A stretch of DNA of 64,000 bases from NCBI RefSeq assembly GCF_001427105.1, contig NZ_LMGI01000004.1:124001-188000 (forward strand). The letters are read 5' to 3'. The notes under the pieces are model-generated. The model saw only the letters and a program-made list of their open reading frames with translations, was not told the DNA's origin and did no database searches. The translations under genes were made by a program, and so were the position numbers. This document shows positions 52,273-61,340 of this stretch, one piece after another (the first letter of the stretch is position 1; each line of letters opens with the position of its first letter). Origin of the DNA: Sphingopyxis sp. Root154 (lineage in GTDB: Bacteria; Pseudomonadota; Alphaproteobacteria; Sphingomonadales; Sphingomonadaceae).

Positions 52273-53622
52273 TCAGTAGTTGTAGGCGCGCTCCCCATGT
52301 TCGCCGAGATCGAGCCCTTCGCGTTCGACCTCTTCCGAAACGCGGAGGCCGGTGAGCAGCTTGGCGACATAGATCGCGATGACGGTGCCGACGCTGGCCC
52401 AGACGATCGTCGCAGCAACCGCCGAGACCTGCGTCACAAGCTGCGGTCCCATCGCAAAATCGTCGCCGCCGGGGCCGCCGAGGCTCGGGGCGTAGACGAT
52501 GCCGGTACCGATCGCGCCGACGATGCCGCCGATGCCGTGGATGCCGAAGGCGTCGAGCGAGTCGTCATAGCCGAGCTTGGGCTTGAGCACCGTCACGGCA
52601 TAGAAGCAGATCAGCGAAGCGACGGCGCCGAGAATGATGGCGCCGAAGGGGCCCGAATTGCCCGCCGCCGGGGTCACCGCGACGAGGCCGGCGATGATGC
52701 CCGAACAGAAGCCGAGTGCCGAAGGCTTATGGCCCGCGAGTTTTTCGGCGAGCATCCAGAACAGCGCGGCGGAAGCGGTGGCGACGAAGGTGTTGATCAT
52801 CGCGAGCGCGGCCGAGCCATTGGCTTCGAGCGCCGAGCCGGCGTTGAAGCCGAACCAGCCCACCCACAGCATGCCGGTGCCGACCATCGTGAGGGTCAGC
52901 GAGTGCGGCGCCATGATTTCCTTCTGGTAACCGATGCGCTTGCCGAGGATCATCGCGGCGACAAGCGCCGAGACACCCGCGTTGATGTGTACGACGGTGC
53001 CGCCGGCGAAATCGAGCGCGCCCATTTCGAAGAAGAGGCCGCCCGCCGCCCACACCATGTGCGCGATCGGGAAATAGACGATCGTCAGCCAGATCGCGCC
53101 GAACACCATCACCGCCGCGAATTTCATGCGTTCGACGACCGATCCGAGGACCAGCGCGAGGGTGATCGCGGCAAAGGTCATCTGGAAGCTGATGAACACA
53201 TATTCGGGCAGCTTGAAGCCGTCGCTGAACGTGTCGGCGAGGCTGTCGGGCGTGACGCCGGCGAGGAAGAATTTGCCCCATGCGATGAAGGCATTGCCCT
53301 CGGGGCCGAAGGCGAGGCCGTAGCCGTAGATCACCCAGATGATCATCGCGAGGCAGGCGGCGGCGCCGATCTGCGTCATCGTCGAGAGCATATTCTTGGT
53401 GCGCGTCAGACCGCCATAGAAGAGCGCGAGGCCCGGCAGGATCATCAGCAGCACCAGGACGGTCGAGGTCATCATCCAGGCGGTGTCGCCCTTATCGACT
53501 ACAGCTTCGATCACCGGTTCAGGTGCCGCCGCGGCGGCTTCCTGCGCCCAGACGGGCAGCGCGGCGAACAGCGAGAGGCCGATGGCCCCGGCGCCCGCCG
53601 CAAATTTGTTTGCGAACGTCAT
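52273..53622 (-). CDS. amtB: Ammonium transporter
   Basis: 449 residues from ATG 53622 after GGGGGAAACT; an in-frame ATG at 53640 exists. A signal peptide (FAAGAGAIGLSLFAALPVWAQ) precedes the Amt/Mep fold. Conserved conduction residues are present: the Asp of ALDFAGGTVVHINAG, its following His, and the second His in DAFGIHGIGGIVGAIGTG. It takes up ammonium as a trimer in the inner membrane and is gated by the PII protein encoded immediately upstream. Confidence 0.95.
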   Translation of the reverse strand: MTFANKFAAGAGAIGLSLFAALPVWAQEAAAAAPEPVIEAVVDKGDTAWMMTSTVLVLLMILPGLALFYGGLTRTKNMLSTMTQIGAAACLAMIIWVIYGYGLAFGPEGNAFIAWGKFFLAGVTPDSLADTFSDGFKLPEYVFISFQMTFAAITLALVLGSVVERMKFAAVMVFGAIWLTIVYFPIAHMVWAAGGLFFEMGALDFAGGTVVHINAGVSALVAAMILGKRIGYQKEIMAPHSLTLTMVGTGMLWVGWFGFNAGSALEANGSAALAMINTFVATASAALFWMLAEKLAGHKPSALGFCSGIIAGLVAVTPAAGNSGPFGAIILGAVASLICFYAVTVLKPKLGYDDSLDAFGIHGIGGIVGAIGTGIVYAPSLGGPGGDDFAMGPQLVTQVSAVAATIVWASVGTVIAIYVAKLLTGLRVSEEVEREGLDLGEHGERAYNY

Positions 53623-53639
53623 AGTTTCCCCCTTCGTCA

Positions 53640-54068
<429 letters not shown>

Positions 54069-54082
54069 TTAATGGCGTCCAC

Positions 54083-54104
54083 AGCGAACAATCGTTCGTT
54101 CGCT
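54083..54104. promoter_or_regulatory. Inverted repeat upstream of glnK, candidate enhancer
   Basis: AGCGAAC (54083-54089) and GTTCGCT (54098-54104) form an inverted repeat about 65-90 bp upstream of the sigma-54 promoter. It could be an activator site, but it does not match a textbook NtrC site, so the assignment is weak. Confidence 0.3.
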
Positions 54105-54134
54105 AAGCAGGGGAGGCAGGCTTTTGCCTAAATT

Positions 54135-54842
54135 TTAGGCAGGGCGATCGGCTGCCTTGAACCGCGCCCATATCGGCAGATGGTCCGATGCGCGCGCCGC
54201 AAGTGGGCTCTGGTGGACGCCCGCATCGATCGCCTCGAGATCAGGGGTCGCGAAGATGCGGTCGAGTTTGGCGACCGGGCGTCGGCTGTGGAAGCTGTGG
54301 CCGGTCTCGACAAGCCGGTGGCGTTCGCCGAAATCGGCAAGGCAGCCGCCGCGCGGCCGCCATTCGTTGCAGTCGCCCATCAGGATCGTCGGCAATTCCT
54401 CGCCCTCTGCGACATGATTGAGGATCGCGCGCGCCTGCTGGCGGCGCCGCAGCCCCGAAATGTCGAGGTGCATGCCGACGACGCGCAGCCGCGTCTCGCC
54501 GATACGGATCGTCGCCGCGACGGCACCGCGGGGTTCGAGCGTCGGCAGGTGGAGCGCGTGGCTTTCCTCGACCACGGCGCCCTTGCGCACGAGCAGCGCA
54601 TTGCCGTGCCAGCCGATCGCATAGGGACGGCCGCTGAGCAGGTCGACGGGGACATAGTCGCTATGCTCTTCGAACATATGCGGCGGGATCGCGCTTGCGC
54701 GCGTGCCGAAACGGCGGTCTGCTTCCTGCAGCGCGACGATATCGGCGTCGAGTTCGCCGAGCACCGACAGCACCCGGCCGGGGTCGCGGCGCCGGTCTAG
54801 CCCGATGCCCTTGCGCATATTGTAACTGGCGACCTTGATCAT
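54135..54842 (-). CDS. Endonuclease/exonuclease/phosphatase (EEP) superfamily protein
   Basis: 235 residues, no signal peptide. The fold start VASYNMRKG and ELDADIVALQEADRRFG carry the metal Asn/Glu, VVGMHLDIS and TILMGDCNEW the middle Asp/Asn, and SPLAARASDHLPIWARF the final Asp-His. Members cleave phosphodiesters or phosphoesters in DNA, RNA or lipids; the substrate is undecided. It is the last gene of a run starting with the DUF924 gene, 18 bp after the DUF2007 gene. Confidence 0.88.
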   Translation of the reverse strand: MIKVASYNMRKGIGLDRRRDPGRVLSVLGELDADIVALQEADRRFGTRASAIPPHMFEEHSDYVPVDLLSGRPYAIGWHGNALLVRKGAVVEESHALHLPTLEPRGAVAATIRIGETRLRVVGMHLDISGLRRRQQARAILNHVAEGEELPTILMGDCNEWRPRGGCLADFGERHRLVETGHSFHSRRPVAKLDRIFATPDLEAIDAGVHQSPLAARASDHLPIWARFKAADRPA

Positions 54843-54860
54843 GACGTGTTTTTCAAGCGC

Positions 54861-55091
54861 TCAGGCCGCACTTCCGTTCCCGCCAGCCTCAAATTCGGCG
54901 ATCAGCGCTTGCGCTTCGTCCAGATCCTCGTCGAGCACCATGATGCGCACGGGAATGAGCAAGCCGACGCTTTCGGCGATATTCATGCCCGCGTCGAAGC
55001 ACACCGCATGGACCCCCGCGCTTTCGAGGCGGCCGCGCAGCAATTCGGCCTCGGCGCCGTTGGGCAGGCGTACTAGCTCGACGAGCGGCAT
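54861..55091 (-). CDS. DUF2007 family small protein
   Basis: 76 residues. The pattern LVELVRLPNGAEAELLRGRLESAGVHAVCFDAGMNI fits DUF2007, a ferredoxin-like fold suspected to be a signal-transducing or ligand-binding domain, and the end (VRIMVLDEDLDEAQALIAEFE) fits too. Its start codon shares one base with the upstream stop (TGATG), so translation is coupled to the PNPOx-like gene. Confidence 0.85.
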   Translation of the reverse strand: MPLVELVRLPNGAEAELLRGRLESAGVHAVCFDAGMNIAESVGLLIPVRIMVLDEDLDEAQALIAEFEAGGNGSAA

Positions 55092-55651
55092 CAGGCGTCG
55101 CCCACGATGAAACGGTCGGTCGGGCGCGTCGGCAGGCCGTCGATGCTGCGGTCGCGTTCCTTGAACTTTTCGACCCACAGGGCGCGGTCGGCCTGGCGGT
55201 GATATTTCTGCAGCGTGTCGCGCTCGTGCTGCAACTCCATCATCGGCACGCCCCAGCCGCAGCTAGTCTGCACGCTTTCGACGTCGATGACGAAAATCTG
55301 GCGTGTGCCAGGAAGTAGGGTGAAGTGTGCGGCGAGCGCGTCCCACTCGGCATCTTGCGGCAGCACGGGGCGGCCGCGGCCATAGATGCGCAGGATCAGC
55401 GCGCTGCGGTCGAAGGCGCAGAACATGATCGTGATGCGCCCGTCGGCGGCGAGGTGCGCGTGTGTCTCATTGCCCGAACCGCCGAGGTCGAGATAGGCGA
55501 CCTGTCGGTCCGACAGAATCTTGAAGCTGTCGGCATAGCCCTTGGGCGACAGGTTGATGCGCGCGCCCTCGGCCGCCGTCGCGGTGAAAAAGACCGGCTG
55601 CTTTTCGATGAAGGCGATATGCTTGTCGGTCAGCGTATCGGTGAATTCCAT
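55091..55651 (-). CDS. Pyridoxamine 5'-phosphate oxidase-like FMN-binding protein
   Basis: 186 residues. The split-barrel start is TDKHIAFIEKQPVFFTATAAEGARINLSPKG, with VAYLDLGGSGNETHAHLAADGRITIMFCAFDRSALILRIYGRGR. This matches the PNPOx-like group that binds FMN or F420 and is often annotated pyridoxamine 5'-phosphate oxidase family, rather than biosynthetic PdxH. The C-terminal SCGWGVPMMELQHERDTL is typical of that group. It is coupled to the DUF2007 gene. Confidence 0.85.
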   Translation of the reverse strand: MEFTDTLTDKHIAFIEKQPVFFTATAAEGARINLSPKGYADSFKILSDRQVAYLDLGGSGNETHAHLAADGRITIMFCAFDRSALILRIYGRGRPVLPQDAEWDALAAHFTLLPGTRQIFVIDVESVQTSCGWGVPMMELQHERDTLQKYHRQADRALWVEKFKERDRSIDGLPTRPTDRFIVGDA

Positions 55652-55679
55652 GGCTGTTCTCCGTATCGGTGCAGGCCTA

Positions 55680-56249
55680 TCACCAATTCTTGCCCTCTTC
55701 TATCGCGGCTTCCTCGTCGGCGCGGGTCGCGCGGCCGAGAGCCGCGTTGCGGTGCGGGAAGCGGCCGAAGCGGTCGACGACGTCGAAATGCTTTTGGGCA
55801 TAGTCCTGGAACATCGGATCGTCGAACTGCGCGAACAGGCGCAGCGATTCGCGCTGGTCGCCCATATTTTCGCTGTGCTGGAAGGGCAGGCAGGCGAACT
55901 GACGCCGCTCGTCGGGCCAGTTTTCGTGCCAGCCGCGCGCGACGATACCGTGCGCGATCGCGCGGGCGAGGTCGTCGGTTGCGAAGGCGTCGGCGTGGCC
56001 GCGATAGATGTTGCGCGGGACCTGATCGAACAGGATCGTCGCGGCGAGCGCCGTGTCGGGATCGGTCAGGAAGGCTTCGGCGGGCTGCGAGCGCAACGCT
56101 TCGTGCCAGCCCTCCGCCAGATCGCGGACGGCGTCGTCGAATTCGGCGCCGCCGCCGTACCAATCGTCCATACCATGGTTATCAAACCAGAAGGCGAGGA
56201 GTTGCCGGGCCCAGTCGGTGGGCGGCGGGGCGTTTTCGTTTTCGGTCAA
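55680..56249 (-). CDS. DUF924 family protein
   Basis: 189 residues. Begins QLLAFWFDNHGMDDWYGGGAEFDDAVRDLAEGWHEAL, then ATILFDQVPRNIYRGHADAFATDDLARAIA and EQFDDPMF-type QFDDPMFQDYAQKHFDVVDRFGRFPHRNAALGR, an all-helical TPR-like domain common in alphaproteobacteria. Function unknown. It is followed by the PNPOx-like gene 28 bp downstream and preceded by a palindromic repeat. Confidence 0.88.
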   Translation of the reverse strand: MTENENAPPPTDWARQLLAFWFDNHGMDDWYGGGAEFDDAVRDLAEGWHEALRSQPAEAFLTDPDTALAATILFDQVPRNIYRGHADAFATDDLARAIAHGIVARGWHENWPDERRQFACLPFQHSENMGDQRESLRLFAQFDDPMFQDYAQKHFDVVDRFGRFPHRNAALGRATRADEEAAIEEGKNW

Positions 56250-56270
56250 GATCGTCGGTTCCCTGAAAGA

Positions 56271-56296
56271 GTCATCCCGGCTTTTGCCGGGATGAC
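56271..56296. repeat. Palindromic repeat (REP-like hairpin)
   Basis: GTCATCCCGGC (56271-56281), TTTT, GCCGGGATGAC (56286-56296), a perfect 11-bp stem between two minus-strand genes. It shares the GTCATCCCGG end with the repeat at 30191. Confidence 0.8.
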
Positions 56297-56337
56297 GACT
56301 TTAATATGGAACCAGGGGCGCGCAACCGCGCCCGGGC

Positions 56338-56739
56338 TCATTCGCCCTTGGCGCGGCGATAGGGGACGAATTCGCCGAGCGACACAAAGCCGCTGTACAT
56401 ATGGCTCGTGCGGTCATGCAGTTCGAGGGTGTCGATGCTGCACAGCTGGCTCCCCGACGTCTTGAGGACGAGAATATCGTCGTCGTCGAGCGATTCGGCG
56501 CCGCCCCTGGGACGGTTGACCCAAAGGGTGCTACCGACCCGGTAGACGATCGCCGTCTTGTCGATGATCTGCGAGCTGCGCGTCGTCGAAAGCGGGATGC
56601 AATTCTGCGGTTCGCCCGCGACGCGGCCTTCGAGCAGCTTGGCGAGTTGGTCCTCGGGAGCAAGCTTTTCGCGCGCGGTGGCGGCGGGGGCGACCACGAT
56701 GGCTGCGGCGGCAAGAAGTGCCGGGATGAGGTGACGCAT
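56338..56739 (-). CDS. Secreted protein of unknown function
   Basis: 133 residues from ATG 56739, which has AGGAG about 9 nt before it. Signal peptide LIPALLAAAAIVVAPAATA. The mature part has two Cys: one in RVAGEPQNCIPLS and one in GSQLCSIDTLELHD, which could pair. The pattern TRSSQIIDKTAIVYRVGSTLWVNRPRGGAESLDDDDIL occurs in a family of sphingomonad secreted proteins I know only as hypothetical. Confidence 0.75.
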   Translation of the reverse strand: MRHLIPALLAAAAIVVAPAATAREKLAPEDQLAKLLEGRVAGEPQNCIPLSTTRSSQIIDKTAIVYRVGSTLWVNRPRGGAESLDDDDILVLKTSGSQLCSIDTLELHDRTSHMYSGFVSLGEFVPYRRAKGE

Positions 56740-56823
56740 GGGTTCGACTCCTGTCTTCATCATACCCTACCCGGTGCTTCCTTTAGGCCACCCGGCGTGA
56801 ACAGGGCCTGACTCGTCGCCGTT

Positions 56824-58044
56824 TCAGCACGCGCCGTCGGGCAGCGGGATGCCCAGCGGACCTTTGCATTTCTTCTTCTTCGCGGGCTCGACCGGCGTAC
56901 TGCCACCCGTGCTTGCCCCACCCATGCCGCCGAAGTCGGCGCCGATCATCAGCATCGTGTGCGAGCGGAAGCGGACTTTCGCGGTCCAGTCGATATTCCA
57001 CACGGCGTTGCCCGCGGGCTTCGGCGGATAGGAGAAATTGGCTTCGGGCCCGAAAGCGTTCAAATTGCCGATCATCATTTCGCCCGAGGCTTTCTTGACC
57101 TCGGCGGGAATCTGGCAGCTCGTCTGGCTGGGCGGCATCACGATCTTCTTGGTGACAAGGTTCGCGACGACCGAGGGCGGCAGCCAGTCCCAGAGACCGC
57201 CGCCGAATTCCTTCGATGCGCTGCTCGTCCACCAGACGATATCGCCGAGATCATTCTTGCCGCCGCCATTGCCCATGCCGCCGATCGTCCACGCGACATA
57301 GCCGGTCGCGCTCGGCACCGAATTCCAGCGGACCATCACCGACTGGTCGCCTTGGATCGCGGTCGAGGCGCTGATCCCCTGCATATAGTCCTGCGCGAGG
57401 GTGAAGTTGATATCGGGGCCGATATTGCTCGCGACGCGGTGCGCGCCGAGCAGCGACGAGCCCGATCCGGGCTGCTTGCCGCCCTTGTTGTTCGGCCAGT
57501 CGACATAGGAACGGCTGTTCGCCTTGCTCACTTCGCGGATCACCGGGACCGCGCTCGAGAAGAGATTGGGCGGCATCTGGCCCGCGGCGACCTTGGCGAA
57601 ATCGATCACCACCGGCTGGCCGGGCCCCGCCTTCGCGCCGCAGCCCCAATAGAGGAGCAGGCGGCCTTTCGGGCGTTCGAACGGGGCGGTGCCGGGCTCG
57701 TCCTTGCCCTCGATCGTCGTCAGCGGGACCGATTTGCCCATCTTCGCCTGCGGCAGGAAGAAATGGTCGCCCTTCGGCGGCGGCGCAGTGGCCGCGTCGT
57801 TCGAGCCGAGGCGGAGGAGGAGCTGGTGCGCGACCTTGCTCGACGGATCGCCGCCGAACATCATCCCCATCGCGCCGCCGAGGCCGCCCCTGCCGCCGCC
57901 CGCCATCGCGGCGAAGCCCGACATCGTCGCGACGTCCATCTCGTAACGCTCTTTGGGGCCGGTGGTTTTTTGCGCCGAGCCGGGAACGGCGGCGAGGATC
58001 GCGGCGACGGCGGCCACGGAAACGAAACGCAGATTCGAACGCAT
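56824..58044 (-). CDS. Large secreted protein of unknown function
   Basis: 406 residues with signal peptide (SVAAVAAILAAVPGSAQ). Near residue 45 it has a Gly/Met-rich tract (AAMAGGGRGGLGGAMGMMFGG), and near the end GADFGGMGGASTGGS then KKKKCKGPLGIPLPDGAC. Three or four Cys occur, including YWGCGAKAG and TSCQIPAEV. The middle (SGTGYVAWTIGGMGN-like stretch SATGYVAWTIGGMGNGGGKND, then PSVVANLVTKKIVMPPSQT) looks beta-rich. No recognised domain. It is monocistronic between tldD and the small secreted protein gene. Confidence 0.75.
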   Translation of the reverse strand: MRSNLRFVSVAAVAAILAAVPGSAQKTTGPKERYEMDVATMSGFAAMAGGGRGGLGGAMGMMFGGDPSSKVAHQLLLRLGSNDAATAPPPKGDHFFLPQAKMGKSVPLTTIEGKDEPGTAPFERPKGRLLLYWGCGAKAGPGQPVVIDFAKVAAGQMPPNLFSSAVPVIREVSKANSRSYVDWPNNKGGKQPGSGSSLLGAHRVASNIGPDINFTLAQDYMQGISASTAIQGDQSVMVRWNSVPSATGYVAWTIGGMGNGGGKNDLGDIVWWTSSASKEFGGGLWDWLPPSVVANLVTKKIVMPPSQTSCQIPAEVKKASGEMMIGNLNAFGPEANFSYPPKPAGNAVWNIDWTAKVRFRSHTMLMIGADFGGMGGASTGGSTPVEPAKKKKCKGPLGIPLPDGAC

Positions 58045-58226
58045 ATTACCCTCCCTGTTGCGAGGGATACCCCCGCGGATGATGCGACCGATTCTTTTTC
58101 TTGTTTGCGCAAGCTATATGCGCGGGAGGGGCGAACGCCAAGTGAGGGCGATCACAGGCTGCATACATCGGCAGAAGCCGGTGCCCGGTTGGTCGAAACT
58201 GGGCCCGGCTTTCACCGGGGAACAGA

Positions 58227-59666
58227 TCAGGCCGTGCCGCCCACGGTCAGCCCGCTGACCAGCAGGGTCGGTTGGCCGACGCCCGCGGGGACGCTCTGGC
58301 CGCCCTTGCCGCAGATGCCGATGCCCTCGTCGATCGCCATGTCATTGCCGATGCCCGTGACTTTCGTCAGCACGCTCGGCCCGTCGCCGATCAGCGTCGC
58401 GCCCTTGATCGAGTCGCCGAGCTTGCCGTTCTCGATCTTGTACGCCTCGGTGCAGCTGAAGACGAACTTGCCTGACACGATGTCGACCTGTCCGCCGCCG
58501 AAGCTCTTCGCGAAAATACCGTTCTTGACGCGGCTGAGCAGTTCGGCGGGATCGTCGTTGCCGCCGCGCATGAAGGTGTTGGTCATCCGCGGCATCGGCG
58601 CGTGCGCGAAGCTTTCGCGGCGGCCGTTGCCGGTGGGTTCGACCCCCATCAGGCGCGCATTGAGACGGTCCTGCATATAGCCTTTGAGGATGCCGTCCTC
58701 GATCAGCACGGTCTCGCCGGTCGGCGTGCCTTCGTCGTCGATGCTGAGCGAGCCGCGGCGACCGCCGCCGACCGGGCTGTCCATCGCGCCGTCGTCGACG
58801 ACGGTGACGCCGGGCGCGGCGACGCGTTCGCCGATGCGGCCCGAGAAAGCGCTCGTGCCCTTGCGGTTGAAATCGCCTTCGAGCCCGTGGCCGACGGCTT
58901 CATGCAGTAGCACGCCGGGCCAGCCGGGGCCGAGCAATACGGTGAACTCGCCCGCCGGGGCATCGACCGCGCGCAGGTTGACAAGCGCCTGCGCCAGCGC
59001 CTCGTCGATCGCGCGGTTCCACTTTGCGGGTTCGAACAGATGGTCGTACATGTAACGCCCGCCGAGGCCGAAATAGCCGGTTTCGCGGCGGCCATTCTCT
59101 TCGACGACGATCGAGACGTTGAGGCGGACGAGCGGGCGGATGTCGGTCGCGAGGAAGCCGTCGGCGCGGACGATCTCGACCACCGACCAGCTGCCCGCGA
59201 GCGCGACCGAAACCTGGACGATGCGCGGATCACGCTCACGCGCGGCGGCGTCGATTTCCTGGCAGAGCGCGACCTTCTTGGCGAAGGGGATGAGGTCGAG
59301 CGGGTTCGCCTCGTCGTAAAGATGGCGGTTGGTGCGCGGCGGCGGCGCGGCGTGCGTCTGATTCGACGGGTCGAGCAGCGCGAGCGTTTCGGCGGCGCGA
59401 CGGATCGCGCCGGCGCTGATGTCGCTGGCATGCGCAAAGCCCGTCATCTCGCCCGACACGGCGCGCAGGCCAAAGCCCGCGTCGGTCGAATAATCGGCGG
59501 TCTTGAGGCGGCCGTCGTCGAAACCGAAGCTCTCGGTCGCGCGATATTGCAGGTAAAGCTCGCCGTCGTCGGCCTTGGCGAGCGCTTCGCGCGCGAGCGC
59601 CTGCGCCAGATCGGGGTCGAGCGCATCGGCGCGATAGAGGAAGCGGCGGGGGTCGAGACTGGTCAT
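58227..59666 (-). CDS. tldD: Metalloprotease TldD
   Basis: 479 residues, cytoplasmic. With TldE it forms a zinc protease that processes peptides such as microcin B17 and CcdA. The metal motif HEAVGHGLEGDF gives H255, E256 and H260. Flanking blocks include EAGFGLRAVSGEMTGFAHASD-like DAGFGLRAVSGEMTGFAH, FLATDIRPLVRLNVSIVVEENGRR and MTNTFMRGGNDDPAELLSRVKNG. The partner TldE is not in the window. Zinc and the partner are family knowledge. Confidence 0.94.
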   Translation of the reverse strand: MTSLDPRRFLYRADALDPDLAQALAREALAKADDGELYLQYRATESFGFDDGRLKTADYSTDAGFGLRAVSGEMTGFAHASDISAGAIRRAAETLALLDPSNQTHAAPPPRTNRHLYDEANPLDLIPFAKKVALCQEIDAAARERDPRIVQVSVALAGSWSVVEIVRADGFLATDIRPLVRLNVSIVVEENGRRETGYFGLGGRYMYDHLFEPAKWNRAIDEALAQALVNLRAVDAPAGEFTVLLGPGWPGVLLHEAVGHGLEGDFNRKGTSAFSGRIGERVAAPGVTVVDDGAMDSPVGGGRRGSLSIDDEGTPTGETVLIEDGILKGYMQDRLNARLMGVEPTGNGRRESFAHAPMPRMTNTFMRGGNDDPAELLSRVKNGIFAKSFGGGQVDIVSGKFVFSCTEAYKIENGKLGDSIKGATLIGDGPSVLTKVTGIGNDMAIDEGIGICGKGGQSVPAGVGQPTLLVSGLTVGGTA

Positions 59667-59705
59667 GGAGCCGATATAGGCACGCGCGTCCCCCGACGCC
59701 AGCGG

Positions 59706-60284
59706 TCAGAGATAATTGACGGTCAGCGTGAAGGTGCCGCTGTAATCGCCCTCGGGCTGGTTCGCGGGGACGGTCAAGGTGCCGCCGATATAATAGGTCT
59801 GCACCCCGCTCGGCAGCAATGTCCCGCTGAGCAGCGCGATGCCGCCGCCGCTGGTGCTCGCGGCGCGGACAAGGCTCGCGGTCATCGGCGCCGCGCCGCC
59901 GCCCGCGCGCGTCAGCGTGACCGAGGTGCTGCCCGATACGGTGATGAGCAATATGCCGCCGGTGCCCTGAAACACCGCGCGCTGCGCCGCCGAACCCACC
60001 GGGGTCACGCCGCCGGCGGTGGTGCGCGAATTGGTGACGGGGTTGATCGTGACGGTGCCGCCGGTGGCGCCGCTGATCAGCGTGCCGAAATCGAGATCGT
60101 CGGTCTTGATCAGCGTGTTCGGGCGGACGACCGCCGCATTGGCGGTGCCCGCCATGTCGGCGGCCCAGGCCGGTCCGCACAGCGCCGCGCCTGCCGATGC
60201 CACGGCGATGGTCAGGGCGCGAGCAGCACCCCGACAGTTTCTGGTCCCTTGAATCCCCACAGATTCTGCTCCTGTCTGGCACAT
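59706..60284 (-). CDS. DUF4402 secreted protein, copy 1
   Basis: 192 residues with a signal peptide ending near AGAALCGPAWAAD. The DUF4402 pattern is clear: VRPNTLIKTDDLDFGTLISGATGGTVTINP, then a hydrophobic beta pattern and NQPEGDYSGTFTLTVNYL at the end. These proteins are pilin-like, Ig-like secreted proteins of sphingomonads. It is paralogous to the gene at 60678, with a CHCC zinc-finger gene between. Surface or fimbrial role is inferred only. Confidence 0.88.
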   Translation of the reverse strand: MCQTGAESVGIQGTRNCRGAARALTIAVASAGAALCGPAWAADMAGTANAAVVRPNTLIKTDDLDFGTLISGATGGTVTINPVTNSRTTAGGVTPVGSAAQRAVFQGTGGILLITVSGSTSVTLTRAGGGAAPMTASLVRAASTSGGGIALLSGTLLPSGVQTYYIGGTLTVPANQPEGDYSGTFTLTVNYL

Positions 60285-60357
60285 CTTATGCCAGCGAGGC
60301 GTTCATCTCCGATGCACGGGGTTGGTGAATCGGCCGTTTACTTCCGAGGGCCGGAAT

Positions 60358-60555
60358 TCAGCCTTTATCGGCGATCCCGCCGATCAAAATGAAGCGCCGG
60401 TCGCAATAGCCGCAGTCGGCGAAACCTTCGTCAGTGTCGATTTCGAGCCACACGCGCGGGTGGCCGAGCGCCGCATCGGCGAGGCCGTCGCCGGTGCCGT
60501 CGCAGGCGATGCGGGTCTTGGGCGTGCGGATGGTTTCGGGTGCGGGCTGGGTCAT
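60358..60555 (-). CDS. CHCC-type zinc-finger domain protein
   Basis: 65 residues from ATG 60555. The ligands are in order: Cys in RIACDGTG, His in ALGHPRVWLEI, and the Cys pair in ADCGYCDRRF, the zf-CHCC pattern of NDUFS6-like proteins. In mitochondria this domain is complex I-associated; in bacteria it is a small accessory protein of unknown role. It sits between two DUF4402 genes; whether it is linked to them is unclear. Confidence 0.9.
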   Translation of the reverse strand: MTQPAPETIRTPKTRIACDGTGDGLADAALGHPRVWLEIDTDEGFADCGYCDRRFILIGGIADKG

Positions 60556-60677
60556 CGACCGCGCCCATAGCAAGCAGCGCGGGCGCCCGCAATCGTGTTG
60601 GGCTTTGACGGCACCGGTGCAGGCACCCTTTCGGGTGCAAGTGGTCCCCCGGTGCCGTCTTCCCCCCACAGGAAGGC

Positions 60678-61238
60678 CTAAAGATAGTTCAAGGTGATCG
60701 TGAACGTGCCGCTGTAATCGCCCGGCGCCTGGTTGGCGCCGACTTCGAGCGTGCAGCCGACCGGAAAATTATAGTTTCCAAGCGTCGAGGTGATGCGGAA
60801 ACGCGTCGGCGCCGTCGACAGCATCGCGGTCGGGGTGCTGCCGATCTCGAAATCGCGCACGCGCATTCGCACCCCCGGCCCGGTGATCCAGATACTGTTC
60901 GATCCGAGCGAGATGTTGACCTGGCGGTTGAAGCTGCCGAGTCCCGCAAAGCGCGCGGGCTCGCCGCCACCCCGTGCGAGCGTCACGCCGCCGGTGCGGG
61001 TGCGCGTGCCGTCGGGTTCGATCGTGACGGTCCCCGCGGTCGCCGACGGGATGATGTCGCCGAAATCGAGGTCGCCCACCTTAAAGAAGGACAGCGGGCG
61101 AAGCACGATGGCTTCGGCTTCGCCTTGCGCGCGGCCCTGCGCCAGCGCCGGCAAAGCGGTCGTGGGCGCGATCAGGAGCGCAAAGATGGCTAGGCCGCGC
61201 TGCACAGGCAGCGGGCAAATGATGTGGCTGGTCCTCAC
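60678..61238 (-). CDS. DUF4402 secreted protein, copy 2
   Basis: 186 residues with signal peptide (LAIFALLIAPTTALPALAQ). The same motif occurs, VLRPLSFFKVGDLDFGDIIPSATAGTVTIEP, and the end NQAPGDYSGTFTITLNYL is nearly identical to copy 1. The middle is quite different from copy 1, so the duplication is not recent. It is divergent from the ABC ATPase gene. Confidence 0.88.
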   Translation of the reverse strand: MRTSHIICPLPVQRGLAIFALLIAPTTALPALAQGRAQGEAEAIVLRPLSFFKVGDLDFGDIIPSATAGTVTIEPDGTRTRTGGVTLARGGGEPARFAGLGSFNRQVNISLGSNSIWITGPGVRMRVRDFEIGSTPTAMLSTAPTRFRITSTLGNYNFPVGCTLEVGANQAPGDYSGTFTITLNYL

Positions 61239-61340
61239 GCCTGCTGCTCTAGCGGTGAGTTTCCAATTTAGCGTTAATGCGGTGCTGACGAAAAATTAGC
61301 GGGCTTTCGCACGCCGAGGCTCGCGGCTATGGAGGCCGCC

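Noticed and set aside
54125..54141. TGCCTAAATTTTAGGCA palindrome at the end of the EEP gene
   Set aside because: It is a loop-free palindrome without a T-run, overlapping the stop codon. It could be a regulatory site or a poor terminator; I could not decide, so no feature is called.
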